From positions 1 through 9,789 of the forward strand of contig JBGCDD010000105.1 of assembly GCA_045105075.1 (NCBI GenBank): DNA of 9,789 nucleotides. Reading direction: 5' to 3'. A model generated the notes under the pieces. The model did no database searches, was not told where the DNA came from, and worked only from the letters and a program-made list of their open reading frames with translations. The position numbers and the translations under genes are program-made. Positions 1 to 6,586 of the stretch are shown here, piece after piece. Within the stretch, counting starts at the first letter, position 1; each line of letters begins with the position of its first letter. Origin of the DNA: JBGCDD01 sp045105075. GTDB taxonomy: Bacteria > Pseudomonadota > Alphaproteobacteria > Rhodobacterales > Rhodobacteraceae.

Positions 1-658
1 CAACGTGACGACCAAGAATATGAAACTCAAACCCGCAAACTCTCGTTATAAATGAGGGAGCCTCGGGGGGCAGGTCAACGCGTTGTCCACTTTCACATTC
101 GAAATGTGGAAGATTTTCTGCACGAACGTCGCTTCTATTGACGCGCCAATCTCTAGTTTAACCGCGCCGTCGCTTTTACCAAATAGCGTCAATTTGATGC
201 GATATTAGGGTAGCTTCATTGCCCTTACAGAGACTGGTTCACATTGTTCTGACAGCACCCAATCATCATCACAGGCTCGATCTGCCGGCTGATGCCCGGT
301 GCATGGCACACCATCCAAAAGAGCCAGAGCGTCAATGTAATCGCCGGGCCAGCTCAACGTAAGAAACTTGTGCACTTGCATCGCCCAGCTACCAATGATT
401 GCCGGTGTCATCGCTGCGATGTCACAGGCGTGGACCGCGTGTCGATGCTTGGGCCAGAGCGGTTGCTCGGATCACCCTAGGCATCGATCCTTGACCTTAC
501 TCAAAATCCACCGCGCTTCGTTCAACGTTCCTCTCTTGCATGCCTATCAAGTGGTCACCTCTAGGGTCGCCAAACTTGCGCCGAAGGATCTACGCAGTGT
601 ATGAGGTGACACCCCTCGTTAAGCGCCTTTTCTCTAATTGTACGAACTTATCCGTCCT

Positions 659-676
659 GGTCAAATTTGTATGACC
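659..676. promoter_or_regulatory. Inverted repeat, possible operator upstream of dusA
   Basis: GGTCA at 659-663 and TGACC at 672-676 are perfect 5-bp inverted arms around an 8-bp AT-rich centre (AATTTGTA). This is the shape of a dimeric repressor site of the kind GntR-family regulators use. It lies about 80 bp before dusA in the only plausible promoter region. No regulator gene is visible nearby and five-base arms can arise by chance, so the role is inferred. Confidence 0.25.
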
Positions 677-722
677 GGCATCCGATCAGGCAAAAAGATC
701 TGCAAATATTGGGGAAAAGACG

Positions 723-752
723 ATGAAACCGACAATCGGAAGCGCGACCTGA
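723..752 (+). CDS. Possible 9-residue leader peptide before dusA
   Basis: An ATG at 723 opens a 9-codon frame (MKPTIGSAT) whose TGA at 750-752 is one base before the dusA ATG at 754. A purine-rich stretch (GGGGA, 711-715) lies 7 bases upstream and could serve as a weak Shine-Dalgarno. Such spacing would couple translation of the leader to dusA. The frame is short enough to be chance, and the peptide shows no attenuation signature such as runs of one amino acid or a following terminator. Confidence 0.2.
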   Translation: MKPTIGSAT

Positions 753-753
753 A

Positions 754-1773
754 ATGACAAACAGTACTACAAAGTCAGATGTTTTTCGGGCCGCTCGCCT
801 TTCTGTCGCTCCGATGATGGATTGGACCGACAGGCATTGTCGATATTTTCACCGACTGATCAGTCCTGGTGTTTTGCTTTACACCGAAATGGTCACGGCT
901 CCGGCATTGGTGCGCGGAGGAGCGTTGCATTTGCTCGATCATCACAGCGCCGAACATCCGGTGGCTTTGCAATTGGGCGGCTCGGATCCGGCTGAATTGG
1001 CCGAGGCCGCGCAGTTGGGCGCCAAGGCTGGATACGACGAGATCAATCTGAATGTGGGCTGCCCTTCGGACCGGGTACAATCAGGCAGTTTTGGCGCGGT
1101 TTTGATGGAGCGCCCGGGCCTGGTGGCCAAATGTGTGGCAGCGATGCAGCGGGTGGTCGACGTGGATGTGACGGTGAAATGCCGCATTGGCGTTGATGAT
1201 CAGGACCCGCATGTGGTGCTGCCCGACTTTCTGCAACAGGTGGCGGATGCCGGATGTCGCCGCTTTACAATTCACGCGCGCAAAGCTTGGTTGAAAGGGC
1301 TCAGCCCCAAAGAAAATCGCGATATTCCGCCGCTGGATTATGACCTTGTGGCGCAAATGAAAAGCCAATTTCCCGCGCTGCATTTGTCTATCAATGGCGG
1401 TATTACGTCGTTGGATCAGGCCGAGCAGTTTCTGGCGGCGGGGTTGGATGGTGTGATGATCGGTCGGTCGGCCTATCATGACCCGTATGCAATTCTGGGT
1501 GAGGCCGACAGCCGTATTTTTGGACGCGCGCAAAACAGCACAGCGCATGGCATCGCGCTGGACATGCTGCCCTATATTGACGCCCATATCGCGCAAGGGG
1601 GCCGGTTGAACCAGATCACGCGCCATATGCTGGGCCTGTTTGCGGGGCGGCCCGGCGCGCGTGCGTGGCGGCGGATGCTGGCCGAAGGGGCGCATCATCC
1701 CGGTGCCGGCAGCGATCTGGTGCGCGCCGCACTGGCACAGGTGCCGCTGGCCGAACCAGCCCAAGCGGTGTAG
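754..1773 (+). CDS. dusA: tRNA-dihydrouridine(20/20a) synthase DusA
   Basis: This 339-residue cytoplasmic flavoenzyme reduces uridine to dihydrouridine in the tRNA D-loop (U20/U20a for the DusA class), using FMN and NADPH. The protein opens with the flavin-site motif SVAPMMDWTDRH (17-28) and has NLNVGCPS with the catalytic Cys at 103. VKCRIGVDD contains the conserved Lys142, and FTIHARKAWLKGLSPKENRD (171-190) carries His174 and the stretch typical of DusA rather than DusB or DusC. INGGI (213-217) and GVMIGR (233-238) close the FMN phosphate site of the TIM barrel. Length fits the family. The ATG at 754 places the first motif as in other DusA proteins; the nearest purine-rich site (GGAAG, 738-742) is rather far upstream. 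The next start codon lies 30 bp downstream on the same strand. Confidence 0.95.
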   Translation: MTNSTTKSDVFRAARLSVAPMMDWTDRHCRYFHRLISPGVLLYTEMVTAPALVRGGALHLLDHHSAEHPVALQLGGSDPAELAEAAQLGAKAGYDEINLNVGCPSDRVQSGSFGAVLMERPGLVAKCVAAMQRVVDVDVTVKCRIGVDDQDPHVVLPDFLQQVADAGCRRFTIHARKAWLKGLSPKENRDIPPLDYDLVAQMKSQFPALHLSINGGITSLDQAEQFLAAGLDGVMIGRSAYHDPYAILGEADSRIFGRAQNSTAHGIALDMLPYIDAHIAQGGRLNQITRHMLGLFAGRPGARAWRRMLAEGAHHPGAGSDLVRAALAQVPLAEPAQAV

Positions 1774-1803
1774 CCCCGCCGCGATGCGCCATAGGAGACC
1801 GAC

Positions 1804-1932
1804 ATGCCAGACATGATGTTGCTGATGCCGTTGATCGCCGTGTTGTGGGAAGTCGGCGTCGTGTTGGTGCCCTTCATTGTGACGTGGTTGCGCAAGAACC
1901 ATTGCCAAACCCGGAAAGGCGCTTTGATTTGA
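1804..1932 (+). CDS. Small membrane protein or front part of a frameshifted gene
   Basis: An ATG at 1804 follows a strong Shine-Dalgarno (AGGAGA, 1793-1798, five-base spacer), so a real gene probably begins here, 30 bp after dusA. The frame encodes 42 residues. After MPDM comes one long hydrophobic segment (roughly residues 5-28, MLLMPLIAVLWEVGVVLVPF then IVTW) and a basic end (LRKN), then an unremarkable tail to a TGA at 1930. I recognise no family. It may be a genuine one-helix small protein. Alternatively it may be the front of a gene of about 140 codons whose remainder continues in another frame to 2237 after an indel near 1900-1930. The good ribosome site with a short product makes the broken-gene reading attractive but unproven. 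Confidence 0.4.
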   Translation: MPDMMLLMPLIAVLWEVGVVLVPFIVTWLRKNHCQTRKGALI

Positions 1933-1940
1933 AGTGTTCG

Positions 1941-2237
1941 GTGTTTGGGGGCTGTTGGAACCTTGGTGCATCGAACCTGCACTTTTACACCGTGCAGGCA
2001 GTGTCGGGTGTGCTGAATGCGGTGGCGGCCAGCTTTTTGATCTTGTCCATTGATCCAGCCCTGCGCCCGTCTTTGATCAGTGGCGCGATCAAGCTTGTGG
2101 TGGTTGTCATTGCAATGACCCTGATCACGGCGCCTTGGGGTGCCAAGCTGACGCACATGACGGATCCCAAACCGAACGTCGCGGCTTTTTTGACGCGGTT
2201 GGCACGGAACATGTTGCGCAGGGCTTTGAGGTGGTAG
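1941..2237 (+). CDS. Putative two-helix membrane protein, start uncertain
   Basis: This frame ends with TAG at 2235-2237, overlapping the GTG start of the next gene by one base, as expected for coupled genes. From a GTG at 1941 (weak GAAG at 1931-1934) it would encode 98 residues. They contain two hydrophobic segments (about 21-37 and 48-67), then a basic tail rich in Arg (residues 84-98) that should stay in the cytoplasm. The pattern FYT...KLVVVVI...LITAP is loosely like MnhG/PhaG subunits of Na+/H+ antiporters. However, the diagnostic MnhG N-terminus is missing and no other mnh gene is nearby, so I do not assign that name. It could be the second half of the gene started at 1804, separated by a frameshift. 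Confidence 0.35.
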   Translation: MFGGCWNLGASNLHFYTVQAVSGVLNAVAASFLILSIDPALRPSLISGAIKLVVVVIAMTLITAPWGAKLTHMTDPKPNVAAFLTRLARNMLRRALRW

Positions 2238-3019
2238 TGTCTTTTTGGCAGCTCGGTTGGGCGCATTTCGCGTCCGAGCCCGCTGTGCTGGATTGGGTCA
2301 CTTATGCACGCCCAGCCGCCAGGGCCGCCGTTGATGATCCGGCGCTTGCCCATTGGCAGCAATGCGAAAACACGTGGTTTGTCGGTGTCGACGCGCTTGG
2401 GAATGATCAGGCAGGGCGGATCGGTGGGTCGGGTCCGCTTGCCGGACGGGCGGTGGATTTCATAGGCGACCAGTTGGGGGCGATACCGGCATGGCATCGC
2501 GGACAAGTGTCGGTGATGTACCCCGGTTATCCGCGCCCGCGTGATGGCGAAAGTGCGGCGGCAACACGTTATCGGGTGAACCGTGACGCAGCGCACGTGG
2601 ATGGAATTCTGGCCGAAGGACCTGCGCGGCGCCGGTTTGTGCGCGAACCGCACGCCTTTGTGCTGGGCATCGGTTTGACGTCGGCCAGCGCGGATGCGTC
2701 CCCTTTGGTGGTCTGGGATGGCTCGCACCTGATCATGCAGGGTGCATTTCGCGCCGCCTTTGCAGGCATAGCGTCGGATCAGATGGGACGCGTTGATGTG
2801 ACCGAAATCTATCAGCGCGCGCGACGTCAGGTGTTTGAAACCTGCACGCGGCGCACTTTGCCGGTGGCGCCGGGTGAGGCGACCTTGCTTCATCGGTTTA
2901 CATTGCACGGTGTGGCGCCCTGGGGACCACAGGCAACCGCCGCGCCAGACGGACGCATGATCGCCTATTTCCGCCCAGAACTTGGTGGCGGTATCGCCAG
3001 TTGGGTGGGCTCACGTTGA
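2237..3019 (+). CDS. PhyH-like Fe(II)/2-oxoglutarate dioxygenase family protein
   Basis: With the GTG start this is a 260-residue soluble protein with the layout of phytanoyl-CoA dioxygenase-like (PhyH) oxygenases. These use Fe(II), O2 and 2-oxoglutarate to hydroxylate a small substrate. The likely iron ligands are His120 and Asp122 in AHVDG and His224 in LHGVAPW. Arg240 or Arg246 near GRMIAYFRPE is the probable 2-oxoglutarate anchor. WDGSH (160-164) is the turn typical of this family. The GTG at 2237 is chosen because GAGG (2228-2231) sits five bases upstream, it overlaps the preceding TAG, and the in-frame extension upstream to 2135 does not look like protein. The substrate cannot be read from sequence; neighbours (tRNA modification, cytochrome c biogenesis) do not point to one. 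Family assignment is by motif reading, not search. Confidence 0.7.
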   Translation: MSFWQLGWAHFASEPAVLDWVTYARPAARAAVDDPALAHWQQCENTWFVGVDALGNDQAGRIGGSGPLAGRAVDFIGDQLGAIPAWHRGQVSVMYPGYPRPRDGESAAATRYRVNRDAAHVDGILAEGPARRRFVREPHAFVLGIGLTSASADASPLVVWDGSHLIMQGAFRAAFAGIASDQMGRVDVTEIYQRARRQVFETCTRRTLPVAPGEATLLHRFTLHGVAPWGPQATAAPDGRMIAYFRPELGGGIASWVGSR

Positions 3020-3030
3020 CGGGTAGGGTC

Positions 3031-3069
3031 GTTCACAAAACAGACGAAGGGCCCCGGTTTCCTGTGAAC
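3031..3069. terminator. Hairpin between convergent genes, candidate bidirectional terminator
   Basis: GTTCACA (3031-3037) pairs with TGTGAAC (3063-3069). Inside this, AAAC (3038-3041) pairs with GTTT (3057-3060) across a 2-base bulge, giving an interrupted 11-bp stem around a GC-rich loop. It lies in the 61-bp gap between the convergent oxygenase and DUF1289 genes, where a shared terminator is expected. No clear T-run follows on either strand, so intrinsic termination is plausible but unproven. Confidence 0.4.
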
Positions 3070-3080
3070 CTGGCTTGATC

Positions 3081-3329
3081 CTAGCGCTTCAGACGCGCCG
3101 CGCGCCCGCCGCGCCGTTTGGTCAGGTTGGGGGCTCGCGTCGGCAGGGCGGCGATAATTTCAGCCCGTTCGGCAGGATCCATGCGCGACCAGCGGGTGAT
3201 CTCGTCGATGGTGCGGAAACAGCCGGTGCAAATCCGTTCGGTCGGGTGCACAACGCAGATGCGAACGCAGGGCGATGCGATTTCGTTGCGGGTCCAGACC
3301 TTGTCGCTCATCTCGAAGGGCTCTTTCAT
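3081..3329 (-). CDS. DUF1289 family small cysteine-rich protein
   Basis: This 82-residue protein has the DUF1289 signature SPC-x3-C-x8-C-x2-C (Cys21, 25, 34, 37) followed by FRTIDEITRWSRMDPAER (38-55). Four closely spaced cysteines suggest zinc or an iron-sulfur cluster, but the family's function is not established. The C-terminus is very basic (TKRRGGRAARLKR). The ATG at 3329 overlaps the ruvX stop as ATGA, which favours this start; an internal ATG at residue 7 is an alternative. It is the last gene of the ccmI-ruvX-DUF1289 operon and is probably translated by coupling. Confidence 0.85.
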   Translation of the reverse strand: MKEPFEMSDKVWTRNEIASPCVRICVVHPTERICTGCFRTIDEITRWSRMDPAERAEIIAALPTRAPNLTKRRGGRAARLKR

Positions 3330-3805
3330 GATGTTTGGCGTGATATGTGGCGCATGCGATCAAGCGCTCCTTGCAAGATATAGCTGGCGGCCACATGATC
3401 AATGACTTCGGCGCGACGTTTGCGTGTCGTATCCGCCTCGAGCAAGGCTTTTTCTGCAGCCACCGTGCTAAGGCGTTCATCCCAAAAGCCAATCGGCATG
3501 TCGATAAGCCGGTCCAGATTACGCGCAAAGGCGCGGGTTGATTGGCAGCGCGGCCCTTCTGAACCATCCATATTGCGCGGCAAGCCCAGCACCAACGCGC
3601 CAATGTCGCGCGCGGTGATGATCTGTTGCAGGCGCGCGGCATCCAGCGTGAATTTCTTGCGCCGCACGGTTTCCAGCGGGCTGGCCACGGCGCCAATCCG
3701 GTCCGAAACCGCCACCCCAATTGTCTTGTCGCCCAAATCCAGCCCGATAAAAGCAGTATGGGGCGGGCAGGCGGCGGCGAAGGCTTCAAAATCATCGCAG
3801 ATCAT
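3326..3805 (-). CDS. ruvX: Putative pre-16S rRNA nuclease RuvX/YqgF
   Basis: This 159-residue protein has the RNase H-like fold of the YqgF/RuvX family. Members were first annotated as Holliday junction resolvases, and the E. coli protein processes the 5' end of 16S rRNA. Motifs in order are GLDLGDKTIGVAVSD (21-35, acidic Asp23), VLGLPRNMDGSEGP (72-85), DERLST (109-114) and IDHVAASYILQ (135-145, Asp136), covering the expected acidic catalytic positions. Its length is slightly above the usual 130-150 because of an N-terminal extension of about 17 residues. The ATG at 3805 overlaps the ccmI stop (ATGA), and its own stop overlaps the DUF1289 start in the same way, so it is the middle gene of a translationally coupled operon. 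Confidence 0.93.
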   Translation of the reverse strand: MICDDFEAFAAACPPHTAFIGLDLGDKTIGVAVSDRIGAVASPLETVRRKKFTLDAARLQQIITARDIGALVLGLPRNMDGSEGPRCQSTRAFARNLDRLIDMPIGFWDERLSTVAAEKALLEADTTRKRRAEVIDHVAASYILQGALDRMRHISRQTS

Positions 3806-5052
3806 TGGATGACCCCGGCGCGCAGGGCCGCGTCACGCAACAGCGACATTGCCTCGGGCACATCGGCGAACACCTCTTGCGCGTTGTCATAAACCGCACG
3901 CGCCTGTTCGCTGCGTTCCAACACGCTGAGCGCGACGATCAGGCGGGCCCATTCTTGGGGTGGGCCGCCGTCATTGGCCAAACGGTCCGACAGGCGCGCG
4001 ACCATGCCTTGGATCATCTCATTGCGCTCTTGCGCGCTCATCTGCCCGGCGGCCTCGACATCCTCGGCACTGGGGCCCGGGGGCGGTGGCCGGCTGGGAG
4101 GCGCCTCAAACCGTGTGCCTGCGCGGTCGGCCATTTCTTCAATCTGGGCCAAAATCGGCTGCATCCACGGTGCGTCCTGCGGGCCCTCGCGCAGCATCCG
4201 GTTCCAGATGTTAAACGCCAGATCCGGGCGGCCGGTTTGCGCCATCATCAACCCCCAGTAATAGCGCGCCACACCGTTGGCCGGGTCCAATTCCAGCGCG
4301 GACCGCAGCGCACCTTCGGCTTCGGGCGAGACATAGCCACCAGCCGCGAGGATCAGCATATCGGCGTAATCGGTCAGATCACTGACCTCAAGACCTTCGC
4401 CCTTCAGGCGGATCACTTGCGCCTGCATCTTGTGCGCGGCGACGAAGTTGCCAGTTGCGGCCTCGTTTCGGGCCAACAGCATGTGGCCTTGCAAATCATC
4501 CGGGCGCTCGGCCACGGTGTCGCGCAAACGCTCCAGCAGGGTCAAATAGTCCTGGGTGATTTCGCGCAGGGGCGGCTGTGGCGGCACGGTGGCTTCGGCG
4601 TCGGCCTGGCTGGGGCGGGTGTCGCGCGCAACCTCGGCCATCGCAATCCGATCCTTCAGCGCCAGATCGCCATAACCCGGCGCGCCCAGATCGCGGTAAA
4701 GCCAAAACGCGCCACCCAAAACCAAGACCGCCAGCGCAAGTGCCGCACCCGTCGACAGACGCGGCGGTTGGGCCGCACCGGTCGCCGTGTCGGTTGCTCC
4801 ATTTGAGGCCCCATTTGAGGCCCCGTCCGAGGCCAGAATACGGCGTGAAATTTCGGTGCGCACCCGTTCGCCATCGCTGGCGCTCAGCACACCGCGCGCC
4901 ACATCACGGTCCACCTCTTTGAGCTGATCGCGGTAAACCCGCAGATCATAGGCCTCGGCTGCATCCGCGCTGACCCGTCCACGCAACAGCGCCATCGCCA
5001 GCGTGCCCGCCACCGTCAGCGCCAAAAGCCCTGTCACGATCCAGAATGTCAT
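3802..5052 (-). CDS. ccmI: c-type cytochrome biogenesis protein CcmI
   Basis: CcmI (CycH in rhizobia) is an inner-membrane chaperone of the system I cytochrome c maturation machinery; it presents apocytochrome c to the CcmF/CcmH haem ligation complex. From the ATG at 5052 the protein has 416 residues. Helix one is at about 3-22, followed by a cytoplasmic loop with the family motif AYDLRVYRDQLKEVDRDVARG (34-54). Helix two is at about 100-119, and a periplasmic TPR-like region follows at about 165-290 (e.g. ALRSALELDPANGVARYYWG). A Pro-rich linker (319-329) leads to a last helical domain. The start at 5052 is preferred over an in-frame ATG at 5112 because GGAGG lies four bases before it and helix one then begins at residue 3. 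The loop carries a short ASNG-type repeat. First gene of the operon with ruvX. Confidence 0.92.
   Translation of the reverse strand: MTFWIVTGLLALTVAGTLAMALLRGRVSADAAEAYDLRVYRDQLKEVDRDVARGVLSASDGERVRTEISRRILASDGASNGASNGATDTATGAAQPPRLSTGAALALAVLVLGGAFWLYRDLGAPGYGDLALKDRIAMAEVARDTRPSQADAEATVPPQPPLREITQDYLTLLERLRDTVAERPDDLQGHMLLARNEAATGNFVAAHKMQAQVIRLKGEGLEVSDLTDYADMLILAAGGYVSPEAEGALRSALELDPANGVARYYWGLMMAQTGRPDLAFNIWNRMLREGPQDAPWMQPILAQIEEMADRAGTRFEAPPSRPPPPGPSAEDVEAAGQMSAQERNEMIQGMVARLSDRLANDGGPPQEWARLIVALSVLERSEQARAVYDNAQEVFADVPEAMSLLRDAALRAGVIQ
4799..4834. repeat. Three 12-bp tandem repeats inside ccmI
   Basis: CCATTTGAGGCC occurs twice back to back (4799-4810, 4811-4822), and a third copy, CCGTCCGAGGCC, follows at 4823-4834 with two changes. 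On the coding strand they encode repeated GASN/GASD units (CcmI residues about 76-86) in the loop between the two membrane helices. The 12-bp period keeps the frame, so copy number can vary without breaking the gene. Confidence 0.8.
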
Positions 5053-5163
5053 TGCACCTCCTCGGCGTTTGGGTCTGTCTAGACGGGCTGCGCGTGCGAC
5101 AAAAGAGGGCAAAGCATCACAACCGCTTGCCCAGCTGCGTCAAACCCTGGACATGTCGCAAAA

Positions 5164-5192
5164 TTGTCAAGAAATGCCGCGCTGAGTATCCT
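5164..5192 (+). promoter_or_regulatory. Candidate sigma-70 promoter for soxB
   Basis: TTGTCA (5164-5169, 5 of 6 to consensus) and TATCCT (5187-5192, 4 of 6) are separated by exactly 17 bp in the divergent gap between ccmI and soxB. Transcription would start near 5199, leaving a leader of about 65 bases before soxB. The opposite strand has a consensus TTGACA overlapping the same -35 (5165-5170), but no convincing -10 follows it for ccmI. I see no clear operator. Confidence 0.4.
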
Positions 5193-5264
5193 CTTTTTTG
5201 CACCAATGGCCAGAAGCAAAGGTAAGATCTTTATGCTGCGAATCCAACCGACCGGGGCCAACCG

Positions 5265-6509
5265 ATGAAACGTTATTCTGCCTTTGCTATCGCGCGCGAA
5301 GCCCTGCGTCATCACACCGGCTGGGAACGTGCCTGGCGTGCCCCCGAACCCAAACGAAAATACGACGTGATCATCGTGGGGGCCGGTGGGCATGGTTTGG
5401 CCACGGCCTATTACCTGGGGCGCAACTACGGCATCAAGAACGTCGCGATCATCGAAAAAGGCTGGCTTGGGGGCGGCAATACCGGGCGCAACACCACGAT
5501 CATTCGCTCGAACTACCTGCAGGATCCGTCGGCGGCGATTTATGAAAAAGCCCGCAGCCTTTACGAAGACCTGTCCCAGCAGCTGAATTACAACGTAATG
5601 TTTTCGCCGCGCGGTGTGATCATGCTGGCACAAACCCATCACGAGGTGCGTGGCTATCAGCGCACCGCCCATGCCAACGCGCTGCAGGGGGTGGAAACCA
5701 GGTTCATTGGCCCGGCTGAGGTGAAAAAACTGGTGCCGATCATCAATCTGGCGGGGCCGCGCTATCCGGTGCTGGGCGGGTTGTGGCAGGCGCGTGGCGG
5801 CACGGCGCGCCATGATGCGGTGGCCTGGGGCTATGCGCGGGCCTGTTCCGACATGGGCATGGACATCCTTCAGCAATGTGAAGTCACCGGCATTCGCCGC
5901 GCGGCAGGCAAAGTGGTCGGCGTGGATACCACAAAGGGCGCCATCGATTGTGATAAACTGGGGTTGGTTGTGGCGGGTCATTCCGGTGTGCTGGCCGAAA
6001 TGGCTGGCTTTCGGTTGCCGCTGGAATCGGTGCCGCTTCAGGCGCTGGTCAGCGAGCCGATCAAACCCTGCATGGACGTCGTTGTGATGGCCAACACGGT
6101 GCATGGCTATATGAGCCAGTCCGATAAAGGCGAGATGGTGATTGGGGGCGGCACCGACGGGCACAACAACTACACCCAGCGCGGCAGTTTCCATCACATC
6201 GAGGAAACCGTGCGCGCACTTGTCGAAACTTTCCCAATGATCTCGCGGTTGAAAATGCTGCGCCAATGGGGCGGAATTGTTGATGTGACGGGCGACCGCT
6301 CTCCGATCCTGTCAAAAACCCCGGTTGAGGGCGTGTTCATCAACTGCGGCTGGGGCACCGGCGGTTTCAAGGCGATCCCTGGCTCGGGCTGGGGCATGGC
6401 GCAATTGATTGCCAAAGGTCAGTCGCCTTTAACCGATGCGTTTGGGCTTGAGCGGTTTATCGAGGGGCGGTTTATCGATGAATCTGTCGCCGCAGGGGTG
6501 GCGCATTGA
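5265..6509 (+). CDS. soxB: Sarcosine oxidase subunit beta (heterotetrameric)
   Basis: This is the flavin-bearing catalytic subunit of bacterial heterotetrameric sarcosine oxidase (DAO/GlyOx fold), which oxidises the N-methyl group of sarcosine in the cytoplasm. The 414-residue length is typical. The N-terminus MKRYSAFAIAREALRHHTGW leads into the FAD dinucleotide-binding motif VIIVGAGGHGLATAYYLG (35-52) and EKGWLGGGNTGRNTTIIRSN (64-83). RGGTARHDAVAWGY (177-190) contains His183, which by family knowledge is the probable covalent FMN attachment site. GWGTGGFKAIPGSG near the C-terminus closes the flavin site. The end FIDESVAAGVAH is family-typical. The start has only a weak GGGG upstream but matches the family N-terminus exactly. 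SoxD and SoxA, its partners, are encoded further downstream after an unusual gap. Confidence 0.95.
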   Translation: MKRYSAFAIAREALRHHTGWERAWRAPEPKRKYDVIIVGAGGHGLATAYYLGRNYGIKNVAIIEKGWLGGGNTGRNTTIIRSNYLQDPSAAIYEKARSLYEDLSQQLNYNVMFSPRGVIMLAQTHHEVRGYQRTAHANALQGVETRFIGPAEVKKLVPIINLAGPRYPVLGGLWQARGGTARHDAVAWGYARACSDMGMDILQQCEVTGIRRAAGKVVGVDTTKGAIDCDKLGLVVAGHSGVLAEMAGFRLPLESVPLQALVSEPIKPCMDVVVMANTVHGYMSQSDKGEMVIGGGTDGHNNYTQRGSFHHIEETVRALVETFPMISRLKMLRQWGGIVDVTGDRSPILSKTPVEGVFINCGWGTGGFKAIPGSGWGMAQLIAKGQSPLTDAFGLERFIEGRFIDESVAAGVAH

Positions 6510-6570
6510 CAAAAATACACCGCAGGGGTGGCGCATTGATAGAAATACGCCGCAGGAGTGGCGCATTGAT
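6491..6570. repeat. 30-bp tandem repeat, three copies, over the soxB stop
   Basis: A 20-bp core, CGCAGGGGTGGCGCATTGAC, spans the last codons and stop of soxB (6491-6510). It recurs at 6521-6540 with a final T and at 6551-6570 with one further change (GGAGTGG). The cores are joined by similar 10-bp linkers, aaaaatacac (6511-6520) and agaaatacgc (6541-6550), so the period is exactly 30 bp. Because 30 is a multiple of three, each copy repeats the soxB end and its TGA in frame. The first copy encodes the conserved AAGVAH end of SoxB, so copies two and three look like downstream duplications. Confidence 0.9.
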
Positions 6571-6586
6571 CGCGTGTGGCCCGTTG

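Larger units (their letters stand above)
1..753. other. Non-coding or decayed stretch upstream of dusA
   Basis: I see no supportable gene here. The open frames are short (about 60-78 codons), overlap each other on both strands, lack clear ribosome binding sites and resemble no family I know. The longest are at 368-604 on the plus strand and 205-411 on the minus strand. The base composition looks more AT-rich and less codon-structured than the rest of the window. The stretch contains a short hairpin (CACATT-CGA-AATGTG, 94-108), an inverted repeat at 659-676 and a 9-codon frame just before dusA. It could be a regulatory intergenic region, the remains of a decayed gene, or the edge of an island beginning outside the window. 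I cannot choose among these from sequence alone. Confidence 0.6.

Noticed and set aside
205..411. A 68-codon minus-strand frame in the upstream stretch
   Set aside because: No ribosome site, no family resemblance, and overlapped by equally long frames on the other strand.
1941..2237. Assignment as antiporter subunit MnhG/PhaG
   Set aside because: Only a loose FYT...K...LTAP-like pattern matches; the usual N-terminal helix is absent and no other mnh genes are present.
1985..2908. A 307-codon minus-strand frame opposite the oxygenase
   Set aside because: Its translation is an Arg/His-rich antisense product, while the plus strand shows oxygenase motifs and a sensible start.
5053..5112. Upstream in-frame start for ccmI at 5112
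   Set aside because: It adds 20 polar, Arg-rich residues before the first membrane helix, and the GGAGG site is correctly placed only for the ATG at 5052.
5079..6266. A 395-codon minus-strand frame opposite soxB
   Set aside because: Shadow of soxB, a certain gene; no motifs and His/Arg-rich translation.
6491..6570. Repeats as a CRISPR array
   Set aside because: Only three copies of 20 bp with similar 10-bp linkers rather than unique spacers, no cas genes, and copy one is the end of soxB.
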